Of a DNA stretch of 31,726 nucleotides, positions 9,572 to 17,930 are shown piece after piece; within the stretch, counting starts at the first letter, position 1; each line of letters begins with the position of its first letter. The notes under the pieces were generated by a model. It worked only from the letters and a program-made list of their open reading frames with translations. It was not told the DNA's origin and did not search any database. The translations under genes and the position numbers were made by a program. The stretch spans positions 1 to 31,726 of the forward strand of contig DAOUVM010000001.1 of the NCBI GenBank assembly GCA_030667645.1, in the 5' to 3' direction. The DNA is from Ardenticatenales bacterium. Lineage in GTDB: Bacteria > Chloroflexota > Anaerolineae > Promineifilales > UBA4811.

Positions 9572-10075
9572 GTGAACACGCCAGTTCTGGTTCTCAACGC
9601 CAACTATGCGCCGCTAAATGTCTGCACCACCCGCCGGGCAATGGGTCTGCTGCATATGGAAAAGGCGATGATCATCTCCAACGGCCGGGGAGTGATTCGC
9701 ACGCCGACCACGACCTTTCTTCGGCCGTCTGTCATCCGACTTGGATATATGGTCAAGCGGCTGCGCCCCCGGGTGAAACTTACCAAGAGAGAGATCCTGC
9801 AGCGGGACAACCACACGTGCCAATACTGTGGTCGACAGGGTCCCGGGCTGACCATCGACCACATAGTCCCCCGGCACAGGGGCGGCGCCCAGTCATGGAC
9901 GAATCTGGTCACCGCCTGCCAGGCCTGCAATCGGAAAAAGGGCGGCCAATCAGCGCAAGATGCCCAGATGCAGCTTTGCCAGGAGCCCTCCGAACCTCCC
10001 GCTTCAGCAACCTATCTCTACCGTCGGCATCTGCAGAAAAATCAAGAGTGGCTTGTGTTTGTCGAGGGATGGTAG
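9572..10075 (+). CDS. HNH endonuclease family protein
   Basis: About 167 residues. The N-terminus (VLVLNANYAPLNV) is the usual opening of a widespread small bacterial HNH family. The nuclease core holds CQYC (Cys83, Cys86), the DH pair (Asp96, His97), Asn111 and CQACN (Cys116, Cys119). The four cysteines would bind zinc and His97 would be the general base for cutting DNA. The start chosen is GTG at 9572 with GGAG seven bases before it; a GTG at 9551 is in frame but has no such site. The cellular role of this family is not established. There is no methylase or phage gene nearby, so it is more likely a stand-alone housekeeping or repair protein than part of a restriction system. It converges on the next gene with a 16-base gap. 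Confidence 0.88.
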   Translation: MNTPVLVLNANYAPLNVCTTRRAMGLLHMEKAMIISNGRGVIRTPTTTFLRPSVIRLGYMVKRLRPRVKLTKREILQRDNHTCQYCGRQGPGLTIDHIVPRHRGGAQSWTNLVTACQACNRKKGGQSAQDAQMQLCQEPSEPPASATYLYRRHLQKNQEWLVFVEGW

Positions 10076-10091
10076 CCCCGACTCTTGCGGG

Positions 10092-10565
10092 TCAGGCGCT
10101 GTTCTGGCGAGCAGCAGCCACGATTCCTGGCAACCCCTCCTCAATCTGGCGCTCCAACTCGTCGGCTGTCCGCCGATAATCGTTCAGCGAGCCGCCATAC
10201 GGGTCCCGGATGTCATAGGGTGGACCAGCCATCTCTGTCAACCGAAAGATCTTGGCGGCTGCCGACGCACACTCGGCGCGCAGCGCTTCGACGTGGCCAG
10301 CCGTCATCGTGAGCACCAGATCAACCTTTGCCAACAGGGCGGCACTCGCGTTCCGGGAACGGTGGCGGCTCATATCCAGCCCGCGCTCTCGCATCACTGC
10401 CACGCCGTTCTCGGTGGCAGGGAGGCCATCCTGAGCCCAGGTACCGGCCGAGATGATCTCCCACTCTCCGGGGATTCGCTCTTGCGCCAGCTTCTGCCGC
10501 AGGTAGACCTCGGCAATGGGTGAACGGCAGATGTTGCCGGTGCAAACAATGAGAATTGATGGCAT
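10092..10565 (-). CDS. Low-molecular-weight protein-tyrosine phosphatase
   Basis: 157 residues with the phosphate-binding loop CTGNICRS near the N-terminus (nucleophile Cys8, Arg14, Ser15) and the general-acid DP pair (Asp121) in IRDPYGGS. These are the defining residues of the LMW-PTP fold, also used by arsenate reductases and YwlE-type protein-arginine phosphatases. Length and motif spacing fit a phosphatase. Thr9 follows the nucleophile, as in YwlE, so phosphoarginine is a possible substrate, but this is inference. It is the last gene of the long minus-strand run that starts at cpaB and lies 30 bases after the nucleotidyltransferase-like gene. AAGGA precedes the ATG. In polysaccharide loci such enzymes control chain-length kinases, but none is seen here. 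Confidence 0.88.
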   Translation of the reverse strand: MPSILIVCTGNICRSPIAEVYLRQKLAQERIPGEWEIISAGTWAQDGLPATENGVAVMRERGLDMSRHRSRNASAALLAKVDLVLTMTAGHVEALRAECASAAAKIFRLTEMAGPPYDIRDPYGGSLNDYRRTADELERQIEEGLPGIVAAARQNSA

Positions 10566-10595
10566 TGCGATTTCCTTGTCGCGCCTGAGACGGCG

Positions 10596-11711
10596 TCAAA
10601 GAGGGATCATCTCGACGAGCGCAAGCAAGCCGCCGGAAACAAGCGAGTGCCCACCCAGTACAACCGGGACAGAGGATGACAGAGCGCCGGCGGTAAACGC
10701 TCTCAGGAACGGCTCCTGGACGCGATCCACCCATCCCAGGTCAGATGCATATCGGTCTTCTGCCGAGGGCCAGAGGCCCCGATGGGCAAGTATCACGCGG
10801 TTGTCAAGAAAGATGGCGTCGGTCCACTGTTCGAGAGTGTGAAAGAAGGCATCCATGCCCACCTGCTCCAGGTATGCTCCGAGAATCGATCTGACCTGAC
10901 CGCCCGCCTGGCGTCCGCTGGCAACCATGCCCCGTTCTTCGGCAATCATGCGCACCCAACAGAGGGTCTCCCGCTCCAGGGCAGCCCACGTGCTCGATGC
11001 CACCCGGCCGCCGATCATGATGTGTTTGCCCTCAGAACGCAAGACCGCCAGCCCTTGATCCAACCGGCCAGTGTCGAGGTCCAACTCGGCCAACTTGGCC
11101 GCCAGATGTTGTCCGCATCCCGGGTGACGAGAAAGGATCATGAGGTCGGTCGGTGTGTCAATGTCCAACCGGCTGGCAGCGGAGACAGGCAGGGTGTCGG
11201 CCGGTAAACCTGCCTCTCGATGGAGCACCCAGGCAATCGCGTTGTCGCGAACCACCCGAGGGGCATACTGGGCCAGGACACTCGCGGGCGTAAAGGCAGC
11301 CCAGTCGGCGGAATGCAGGTTGTTGGTGATCAGCAATCTCTCGGCCGCCAAGGTCTCTTGCGCTATGGCCGCCAAATCGACTGAGTTCAGCAAGGGAGCT
11401 GCCCCCGCCCCCATGTAGAGAACATGTGTTAACCCATAGTGGCCGATCACACTTGCCAACCGGCGTCCGAAGTGAAAGGGATGCCGCGTGTCATCCAGGT
11501 CAACAACGCAATCAAGCGGAAGACCGCTGGCCCAGAGCGGGTCATTGGTGACGACGATGAGTTGGTCAAAGAGACCGGTGGCTTGAGAAGCCACCAAGGT
11601 GTCCAATGCGGCCGCCTGACGCGCATCCTGCATCCAGCGGCACGCCGGCTCTGGAGTAGCCACAGAGCCCACCATCACTACCAACCCCAGCTTTGTCACT
11701 GACTGCGACAT
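10596..11711 (-). CDS. Uncharacterised nucleotidyltransferase-like protein
   Basis: 371 residues from the ATG at 11711, which has AGGAG six bases upstream; the frame is open further up to 11801 without a comparable site. The N-terminal half looks like a Rossmann-type nucleotide-sugar fold: LGLVVMVGS at the start, FDQLIVVTNDP near 50-60, VLYMGAGAAPLLN where relatives have an aspartate and a GGDxPLL-like loop, and DIDTPTDL near 187-194. DxDTPxDL is a common closing motif of MobA-, CofC- and GlmU-like nucleotidyltransferases. The glycine-rich signature of active enzymes (GxGxRxG) is not seen, so the protein may be inactive or bind a different ligand. The C-terminal half (about 200-371) is unrecognised. 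It lies between hpf and the phosphatase gene. Function unknown. Confidence 0.7.
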   Translation of the reverse strand: MSQSVTKLGLVVMVGSVATPEPACRWMQDARQAAALDTLVASQATGLFDQLIVVTNDPLWASGLPLDCVVDLDDTRHPFHFGRRLASVIGHYGLTHVLYMGAGAAPLLNSVDLAAIAQETLAAERLLITNNLHSADWAAFTPASVLAQYAPRVVRDNAIAWVLHREAGLPADTLPVSAASRLDIDTPTDLMILSRHPGCGQHLAAKLAELDLDTGRLDQGLAVLRSEGKHIMIGGRVASSTWAALERETLCWVRMIAEERGMVASGRQAGGQVRSILGAYLEQVGMDAFFHTLEQWTDAIFLDNRVILAHRGLWPSAEDRYASDLGWVDRVQEPFLRAFTAGALSSSVPVVLGGHSLVSGGLLALVEMIPL

Positions 11712-11864
11712 GGGATCTCCTCGGCGCCGGTTCAAGACCTCAATGGAAGGTGAATGCCAGCAATTCAACCGCTGGCGCGACCAGAACCAGAGCGCCACCA
11801 TGCAGACCCCAGTACGCGGGGCGCATGCGTCAGAGTGCCCTGGGCCACGATTGCAGCGGCTCGA

Positions 11865-12416
11865 TCAGTCCAGCTCGGGGATGAGCAGACCGTAGCCCTT
11901 GTCGCTGCGCGAGTACAGCACGTTGATGCCATTCTCCTCCGCACTGAAAAAGACAAAGAAATCGTGCCCCAGCAGCTCCATCTGCTCAATAGCTTCTTCC
12001 TGCATCATGGGCACCACCGAAAATCGTTTGACTCGCACGATCTCGCCCGCATCTTTTTCAAGTGTGTCCTCATCAAGCGGGAGTCCCATATCTTCCGCCG
12101 TCACAGTGCGCCGTACCCGTTGCCGTTTGCCCTTGTAACGGGCGATCTGCCGATACATCTTGTCCACAACCCCGTCAATCGAGGCAAACATATCCCCGGT
12201 TCGCACTTCGGCCCGCAGGATTACCCCACGATCGCTGCGAATCGTGAATTGCGCGACCTGGCGATCAGCGGCGCTCCTGGCGTTCTCCAACGAGAGGTCC
12301 ATCCGAGCGCCGGCAACGGCGGGCAGAAAGCGGTCCAGCTTGCCAGCTTTGCGCTGCACATATTCCTCCAGCCGCTGCGTGAGCTCCATATTGCGACCCG
12401 TTATCTGTAGTTCCAT
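11865..12416 (-). CDS. hpf: Ribosome hibernation promoting factor, long form
   Basis: Long HPF binds the 30S decoding region and, through its C-terminal domain, pairs ribosomes into inactive 100S dimers in slow or starved growth. Seen in 183 residues: an N-terminal S30AE domain (MELQITGRNMELT to about residue 100), a short charged linker, and a C-terminal dimerisation domain (about 120-183) with VRVKRFSVVPM, EEAIEQMELLGHDFFVF and INVLYSRSDKGYGLI, all standard for the family. AGGAGG stands ten bases before the ATG. It is 15 bases after comF. No separate promoter was found, so it may be read from the tad promoter or from one I cannot see. Confidence 0.95.
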   Translation of the reverse strand: MELQITGRNMELTQRLEEYVQRKAGKLDRFLPAVAGARMDLSLENARSAADRQVAQFTIRSDRGVILRAEVRTGDMFASIDGVVDKMYRQIARYKGKRQRVRRTVTAEDMGLPLDEDTLEKDAGEIVRVKRFSVVPMMQEEAIEQMELLGHDFFVFFSAEENGINVLYSRSDKGYGLLIPELD

Positions 12417-12431
12417 TGTGCCGTAACCTCC

Positions 12432-13229
12432 TCAGAAAATCGTTTGGGGAATCCGATCGCTCTGCCCGAAACCGGCATCTCCGACTGCCCCAGTGACAGG
12501 ATCCCAATTTGTCCGGGCGAGCGTAAAGGCAAATACATTGGCTGCGCCAACCCTGCGCAGAACCTCGGTGCAGGCATCCAGCGTGGAGCCGGTGGTGCAT
12601 ACATCATCCACCAAGAGCACCGAGCGCCCCTTGACCCAGGGTCCGCTCGCCGTGAACGCACCGGCAACATTCTTACGACGATCAGGCGCACTGAGGCTGG
12701 TTTGCGCCTCTGTGATCCGGGTGCGCTCAAGCCCTTGCGAAAGCACCGGAAGTTTGATTTGCGCCGCCAGTTCCCGGGCGAGGAGAGCAGCCTGGTCATA
12801 CCCACGCTCACGCAACCGCGTTGAGTGAAGCGGAACCGGCATGATACAATCCACGGGAAACGGCTCCTCGTTCCACGCCGAGACCATCAACTCGGCCAGC
12901 GGGGAGGCGAGTTCGGTCCGGCCGCCGTACTTGAACGCGTGGATCGCGCGTCTCATCGCCCCCTCGAATCCGACGGCTGCCCGCACACCATCCATTCTCA
13001 ATGGCCGGATCGAGCAAAAGGGACAAGCTGTCCGGCATGCGGCAGCATCCAGAGCCCGCCCGCACCGGAGGCAAAAGGGGGGTTCGACCCACGAGATAGA
13101 GCGGCGGCAAGCTGGACAGAGTAGAAAGTCCACACTACCACAACCCGCGCAAATCGGAGGAAAAATCAGATCGAGCGCTGCACGCCAGAAGCGAGATACC
13201 GTTGCACGCCCGCGGATGGTTGGCGCCAT
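12432..13229 (-). CDS. ComF family phosphoribosyltransferase-like protein
   Basis: 265 residues from ATG 13229 (a GTG one codon earlier is also possible). The N-terminal part carries a cysteine-rich zinc-binding region (CAGC at 27-30, CPAC at 38-41, CLRC at 53-56, CPFC at 69-72). The C-terminal part is a type I phosphoribosyltransferase fold with the PRPP-binding loop VLLVDDVCTTGS. ComF proteins help bring single-stranded DNA into the cytoplasm in natural competence, often with helicase ComFA; no ComFA is seen here. Its place directly after the Tad genes (14 bases after tadC) is of interest because type IV-related pili can also take up DNA. Whether this copy works in competence or another phosphoribosyl role is not known. 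Confidence 0.88.
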   Translation of the reverse strand: MAPTIRGRATVSRFWRAALDLIFPPICAGCGSVDFLLCPACRRSISWVEPPFCLRCGRALDAAACRTACPFCSIRPLRMDGVRAAVGFEGAMRRAIHAFKYGGRTELASPLAELMVSAWNEEPFPVDCIMPVPLHSTRLRERGYDQAALLARELAAQIKLPVLSQGLERTRITEAQTSLSAPDRRKNVAGAFTASGPWVKGRSVLLVDDVCTTGSTLDACTEVLRRVGAANVFAFTLARTNWDPVTGAVGDAGFGQSDRIPQTIF

Positions 13230-13243
13230 CACGCCGGGCCAGG

Positions 13244-14179
13244 CTATAGAATTCCCAGAACGCCAGACCGAAGCACCTGGAAGCCGGCCGGGCCCAAAAG
13301 CACGAGCAGCAGCGAGGGGAAGATCAGGAAGACCATCGGAACGACCATCTTGACCGGCGCCTCCTGGGCCCTCTTTTCCGCAAGCTGGCGTCGCTTGACT
13401 CGCATCTGGTCGGACTGAATTCGAAGCACCTTGGACAAGCTGACTCCCAACTGCTCTGCCTGCACCACGGCCGCAATGAAGGTCGTCACATCCGAGACTT
13501 CCAGGCGATCCGACATGGATCGTAAAGCCTCCCGCCGAATCCTACCCAATTGAACCTCCTGCAAGACTCGGCCGAACTCCCGTGACAGATCGTTGTCCCA
13601 CTTTTCAGCGACGCGCTTGAGGGCGGAATCAAAGCCAAGGCCGGCTTCGACACAGATCGTCAGCAGATCGAGGGAGTCGGGCAGGGCCCGCGTGATGTTG
13701 AGTTGACGCCGATCTATCGTGCTCCGGAGCCACATCCCGGGAAGGATAAAGCCCAACAGGGCCATTCCGGCAGCGAACATGATCCGCCGACCGGGCTGCG
13801 CCCCAAAACGCCACATCAGGAAGTAGATGAGGGCAGAGAGGCCCACGGTGGCGACAAGTCGGATGGCCCAGAATTCGGCCGCCGACAGACGGCGAGACAG
13901 ACCAGAAACCTCGAGCTTGTGAGCGGTGCTCTCTAGCGTCTTTTGGGGAGTGAAACGCACGACCAGATTGGCCAGTCCACGCATCAGCGGGACCAGGATC
14001 CGATCACTGAACGAGAGTGACAACTCTACTTCTTCGAGAGATACAGCCTCGTCGCGCGCACCGTACTCGGCCAGGCGGTCCCGCAATGGGTCACCCTCTG
14101 CTCGGCGCAGCAACACGAATCCAAAGGCAATCATGGATAGTAGAAAAACCAGCAGTCCCGCTATCACTACCGGGTTCAT
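13244..14179 (-). CDS. tadC: Tad pilus inner-membrane platform protein TadC
   Basis: 311 residues with N-terminal and central membrane segments, a GspF/T2SSF cytoplasmic domain (about 160-290; LPDSLDLLTICVEAGLGF, then REFGRVLQEVQLGRIRREAL) and a C-terminal membrane segment. TadB and TadC form the platform on which the TadA ATPase drives Flp pilin assembly. It follows tadB with 27 bases between them. The start is ATG 14179 with GGAGG six bases before it. A run of eight G (minus strand) sits directly against this ribosome-binding site. The division between TadB and TadC rests on gene order and on the shorter, later gene being TadC in other loci. Confidence 0.9.
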   Translation of the reverse strand: MNPVVIAGLLVFLLSMIAFGFVLLRRAEGDPLRDRLAEYGARDEAVSLEEVELSLSFSDRILVPLMRGLANLVVRFTPQKTLESTAHKLEVSGLSRRLSAAEFWAIRLVATVGLSALIYFLMWRFGAQPGRRIMFAAGMALLGFILPGMWLRSTIDRRQLNITRALPDSLDLLTICVEAGLGFDSALKRVAEKWDNDLSREFGRVLQEVQLGRIRREALRSMSDRLEVSDVTTFIAAVVQAEQLGVSLSKVLRIQSDQMRVKRRQLAEKRAQEAPVKMVVPMVFLIFPSLLLVLLGPAGFQVLRSGVLGIL

Positions 14180-14206
14180 GCTACACCTCCCCCCCCAAAA
14201 ATACGT

Positions 14207-15199
14207 CTAAATGTCAATATCCGCCAGCTTCCGCATGGCCACAAAGCCACTGAAGATCAGAATGAGGCCAAAGCCCAAGACCAGCCACCCGCAGGGCAAT
14301 ACCCCAGGAATCACCCACGGCGGCTCTCTGTTGAAGAGCTCATTAATATAGCCAGGGTTGGATACCCTCAGAAAGAGGGTCAGCGCCACCGGGAGCCCGC
14401 TGATGACATAGCCGGACATCGTCACCTGAGCCGTCAGGGTAGCGATCTCGCCCCGAATCCGGACCCGCTCCCGTATCGTGTGGCTGATAATAGCTAGAAT
14501 CTCGGCTAGATTGCCTCCCACTTCCCGCTGGACATTGACAGCCGTGACAACCAGATCCATATCATCGCTGGGGATCCGGATCATCAGATTGTTCATCGCC
14601 TCTTCCAGAGTCATACCCAAGCGCACTTCTTGCACAACTCGTTCGAATTCAACACTCACCGGCGGGGGGGTCTCGGCCGCAATCGTCTCCATCGCCTGCA
14701 AGACACTGTAACCCGAACGAAGCGCGTTGACCCAAAGATTGAGTGTGTCGCCAAGCTGGTTGTCAAAATCCTTTAGTCGCTTTTTTGCTGCCTGTTTCAC
14801 ATAGATGCGGGGCGCCATGAAACCAGCAGCTACACCAACCAAGGTGAAAGGAATGCTCTCGCCGAACAGGAACCAACTGATTATGGCAAAACCTAACAGG
14901 GACAAAAGGCTCAGCACCAGGTATTCGCTGACCCTCAGCTTGAGGTCAGCCTGCTGCAACTGAGCCTTGATGTTCTGCGCAAAGCCACGCTCTGCTACAG
15001 TTTCTTCCAGCCGGTCGGCAAAGACGGAGGTACGTTCCGCCCGCGCCGCAGGCGCCACCGCTGCCGTTTTATCCTCGGCGATTTGGCTCAGTCTCTCATC
15101 AACCTCGGAGCTCGAGCCCGCTCGCACGGTGGCGATTATCCCACCCACGACAAGCAGGAGGGCAACCCCAGCCAGAACCAATATCAGTCCAGGAGGCAT
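14207..15199 (-). CDS. tadB: Tad pilus inner-membrane platform protein TadB
   Basis: 330 residues. Seen: an N-terminal membrane anchor (about 4-25), a cytoplasmic region, two adjacent membrane segments (about 93-130), a T2SSF domain (LGDTLNLWVNALRSGYSVLQAM, then EFERVVQEVRLGMTLEEAM and IPSDDMDLVVTAVNVQREVGGNLAEIL), and C-terminal membrane helices. This is the usual TadB plan. It acts with TadC as the membrane base for Flp pilus extrusion powered by TadA. It starts 18 bases after tadA ends, with an AAGGGG site. Identification by family and context is strong. Confidence 0.92.
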   Translation of the reverse strand: MPPGLILVLAGVALLLVVGGIIATVRAGSSSEVDERLSQIAEDKTAAVAPAARAERTSVFADRLEETVAERGFAQNIKAQLQQADLKLRVSEYLVLSLLSLLGFAIISWFLFGESIPFTLVGVAAGFMAPRIYVKQAAKKRLKDFDNQLGDTLNLWVNALRSGYSVLQAMETIAAETPPPVSVEFERVVQEVRLGMTLEEAMNNLMIRIPSDDMDLVVTAVNVQREVGGNLAEILAIISHTIRERVRIRGEIATLTAQVTMSGYVISGLPVALTLFLRVSNPGYINELFNREPPWVIPGVLPCGWLVLGFGLILIFSGFVAMRKLADIDI

Positions 15200-15217
15200 C
15201 TCACATCCCCTTGGCCA

Positions 15218-16594
15218 CTAGCGCCGTCGCTGTCCGATGCCGAAAATGGCTGGCGGCAACATGATGCCTGCGGCCTGAATCTGTCTGATGAACTTGGGCC
15301 GGATGCCGGTGGGCCGCAGCCGGCCGATGACCGTGCCGTCTTCCACACCGGTCTGCTCAAAGCCAAAAATCTCCGACATGGTGATAATGTCCCCCTCCAT
15401 ACCCTGAATTTCGGTAACACTGACCACTTTGCGCGTCCCATCGCGCATTCGATCCTGGTGAACAACCAGTTGGATGGCGGATGAAATCTGCTCCCTGATG
15501 GCGCGAATCGGCAAGTCCATGCCGGCCATCAGGACCATGGTCTCCAGGCGGGCGAGGGAATCACGCGGGCTGTTCGAATGGGCAGTGGTAAGGCTGCCAT
15601 CGTGCCCAGTATTCATCGCCTGCAGCATGTCCAGCGCCTCTGCCCCTCGGCACTCTCCAACGACAATCCGGTCTGGGCGCATTCGCAAGGTGTTGATGAC
15701 CAAGTCACGAGTCGTAATCTCGCCCCGGCCTTCGATGTTCGGTGGACGCGATTCGAGCGTGACGACATGTTCCTGGCGCAATTGGAGCTCGGCCGCGTTT
15801 TCGATGGTCACTATCCGCTCATCATTAGGGATGAACCCCGACAAGACGTTCAGCAAAGTGGTTTTTCCGGAGCCAGTACCGCCAGAGATCACAATGTTAA
15901 TACGGCCAATGACCGCCGCACGCAGAAACTCGACAGCCTCAGGCGTGATACTGCCAAAGCCAATCAGATCCTGGATCGTCAGGGGGATCTTGGAGAACTT
16001 GCGGATTGTCACCGTGGGACCCACCAGAGAGATGGGCGGAATCACCGCGTTCACACGCGAACCATCAGGCAGGCGGGCATCAACCAAGGGAGAGCTTTCG
16101 TCGATTCGCCTCCCCAGTGGAGCCACAATCCGGTCAATGATTCGCATCAAGTGATCGTCAGTCTCAAACGTGGCGTTGGTTCGTTCGATCTTGCCCTCAC
16201 GTTCAACGTAGATGTTCTTTGGGCCATTAACCATGACCTCAGTAATCGACTCGTCGGCCAGCAACGGTTCCAGGGGGCCCAATCCCAGGATTTCGGCCAC
16301 AATCTGCTCAAAGAGGCGCCGCCGCTCGCTCCGGCTGAGAACGATGTTCTCCTCCATCAAGATGGTCTCAAACATCTCCTCGATGGTGGCCCGGACCTCA
16401 CCCGTCTGAGTGATGTCCATGGCCGGGTCAAGCTCCGCAATGAGCTTTTCCTGGATACGACGTTTGAGATCTCGGTAGGCGTCACGAGAGCCGGCCATAG
16501 GGGCTTGGCGTTTGACCCGCATCTCTTGCAGCACAGATTGGCTCTCCGCCACTTCCGGGCCTTGGCCCTTCTCAAGCCGCTTTAGTAGTGACAC
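15218..16594 (-). CDS. tadA: Tad/Flp pilus assembly ATPase TadA (CpaF)
   Basis: A hexameric cytoplasmic secretion ATPase of the VirB11/GspE group that powers Flp pilus assembly. Seen in 458 residues: an N-terminal helical region, the ILGLGPLEPLLAD and ITEVMVNGPKNIYVEREGK segments, Walker A GGTGSGKTT near 237-245, the ENAAEL Asp/Glu-box, Walker B region RIVVGECRGAEALDML, and the His-box GHDGSLTTAHSN. Usual relatives have EDAAEL; here it is ENAAEL. The start is GTG 16594 with GGGAGG just upstream; an ATG in that site is out of frame. It lies 24 bases after the TadZ-like gene. Confidence 0.95.
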   Translation of the reverse strand: MSLLKRLEKGQGPEVAESQSVLQEMRVKRQAPMAGSRDAYRDLKRRIQEKLIAELDPAMDITQTGEVRATIEEMFETILMEENIVLSRSERRRLFEQIVAEILGLGPLEPLLADESITEVMVNGPKNIYVEREGKIERTNATFETDDHLMRIIDRIVAPLGRRIDESSPLVDARLPDGSRVNAVIPPISLVGPTVTIRKFSKIPLTIQDLIGFGSITPEAVEFLRAAVIGRINIVISGGTGSGKTTLLNVLSGFIPNDERIVTIENAAELQLRQEHVVTLESRPPNIEGRGEITTRDLVINTLRMRPDRIVVGECRGAEALDMLQAMNTGHDGSLTTAHSNSPRDSLARLETMVLMAGMDLPIRAIREQISSAIQLVVHQDRMRDGTRKVVSVTEIQGMEGDIITMSEIFGFEQTGVEDGTVIGRLRPTGIRPKFIRQIQAAGIMLPPAIFGIGQRRR

Positions 16595-16618
16595 GACATC
16601 CTCCCGCGAGACACCCGG

Positions 16619-17875
16619 CTACCGGCTGCCGAATAGGCGACTGAGACGGGAACGCCCGCCCGGCACGGCGACTGGTTCGGACGCGGGCACTCTGACCCGG
16701 TCATATATCCCACGTAACTCGTTGGCCAATTCGAATACAGCCTCAGAAACCGGCTTGCCTGGTTCGCGAAGAACAAACGGGACGCCCCGGTTGACTGAAA
16801 ACATCACCGTCCGGTCATCGGCGGGAATCGAGGCCGTCACCGCGTGCTTTATGGTGTTCTCGATGTCACTCGGGCTGATGCCCGCGTGTCTGTCCACTCG
16901 ATTCAAGACGAGCATGACCCTCCCACGCTCATAGTCCAGTTGATCAATGACCTCAAAGAACAGCCTCATGTTCTTGACGCAGGGAATGTCCGGAGTGGCA
17001 ATCAGGAGAATCTTGTCTGCCTGATCGAACACCGCCAGCATGACATCCTGCAGCGAGGTGGAGGTATCAACAATAATATAGTCGAATAGGCCACACAGAA
17101 GCGAAAGCGTCTCTTGCAGATGTTGCGCGGTGATCAGTTCGCCCATCTCTGGCCTGGGAGGGGGAAGCAGCGCTTTCAAGCCAGAATCATGGGTGGCCAG
17201 GACACTGCTGATCAGATCAGTATCCAACTCTTCAAACCGCTCAGCAATGTCCACCAGACTGTGCGTGCCGGTCAGATTGAGCAGGACCCCCATGTCGCCA
17301 AAGGAGAGGTTGGCATCAACCACAACCGTGTTCTTGCCCGCCTGAGCCAGTACGACTCCGAGGTTGGCAGCCACCACGCTGCAACCCACGCCCCCCTTGG
17401 GGCTAAAGACCGCAATGACCCTGCCTTGTCTAGGTGGAGGCGCGGCAACTGCAGCAGACTCCCCTGGGCCCGCGGGCTGGACCATCACCTTGCTGCTGCG
17501 TTCGTAGACCTGATGAATGGTGGCAATCAGCTCGTCGCTGGAGAAGGGTTTTGTGAGGAAATCGCGAGCGCCGGCTAACATGGAGCGTCGGATGTAGTCC
17601 GACTCCCCCTGAACCGACATCATGATGACCTGAGCAGTAGGCGTTTCCCGAGTGATGATTTCGCTGGCACTGATTCCGTCCAAGCCGGGCATGTTGATAT
17701 CCATCAACACAACGTGCGGACGTTTTTCTTTGGTCAGCTCGACCCCTTCCTCGCCGGTGCCAGCCTGACCCACCACCTCGATGTCGGATTCGAATTGGAT
17801 GAGCTTGCGCAGATTATCCCGTGTCTCTGGGATATCATCAACGATCAGTACCCGAATCTTTTCCGTCGATTCCAT
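16619..17875 (-). CDS. tadZ: CpaE/TadZ-like pilus localisation ATPase with N-terminal receiver
   Basis: 418 residues. Residues 1-125 are a complete response-regulator receiver: acidic pair Asp13-Asp14, phospho-acceptor Asp59 in VLMDINMPG, and Lys109 in FLTKPF. A Pro/Ala linker (about 130-150) leads to a MinD/ParA-type ATPase with SPKGGVGCS at 158-166. The signature Lys160 is kept but the P-loop Lys is Cys165, as is common in TadZ proteins, which often have an altered Walker A. VVVDANLSFGDMG and DYIIVDTSTSLQD supply the later ATPase motifs. TadZ places the Tad machine at a cell pole or site. Because all receiver residues are present, phosphorylation is plausible (inference). It lies between cpaB and tadA; AGGG stands five bases before the ATG. 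Confidence 0.92.
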   Translation of the reverse strand: MESTEKIRVLIVDDIPETRDNLRKLIQFESDIEVVGQAGTGEEGVELTKEKRPHVVLMDINMPGLDGISASEIITRETPTAQVIMMSVQGESDYIRRSMLAGARDFLTKPFSSDELIATIHQVYERSSKVMVQPAGPGESAAVAAPPPRQGRVIAVFSPKGGVGCSVVAANLGVVLAQAGKNTVVVDANLSFGDMGVLLNLTGTHSLVDIAERFEELDTDLISSVLATHDSGLKALLPPPRPEMGELITAQHLQETLSLLCGLFDYIIVDTSTSLQDVMLAVFDQADKILLIATPDIPCVKNMRLFFEVIDQLDYERGRVMLVLNRVDRHAGISPSDIENTIKHAVTASIPADDRTVMFSVNRGVPFVLREPGKPVSEAVFELANELRGIYDRVRVPASEPVAVPGGRSRLSRLFGSR

Positions 17876-17930
17876 GCTTTCCCTAGATTAGATTCCGTAC
17901 CCTCTTGATGAATGTTCGCAAAGCGCGTGC

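Noticed and set aside
15578..16585. Plus-strand open frame of about 335 codons opposite tadA
   Set aside because: Entirely antisense to a conserved ATPase. No family motif, and composition is unlike the real proteins.
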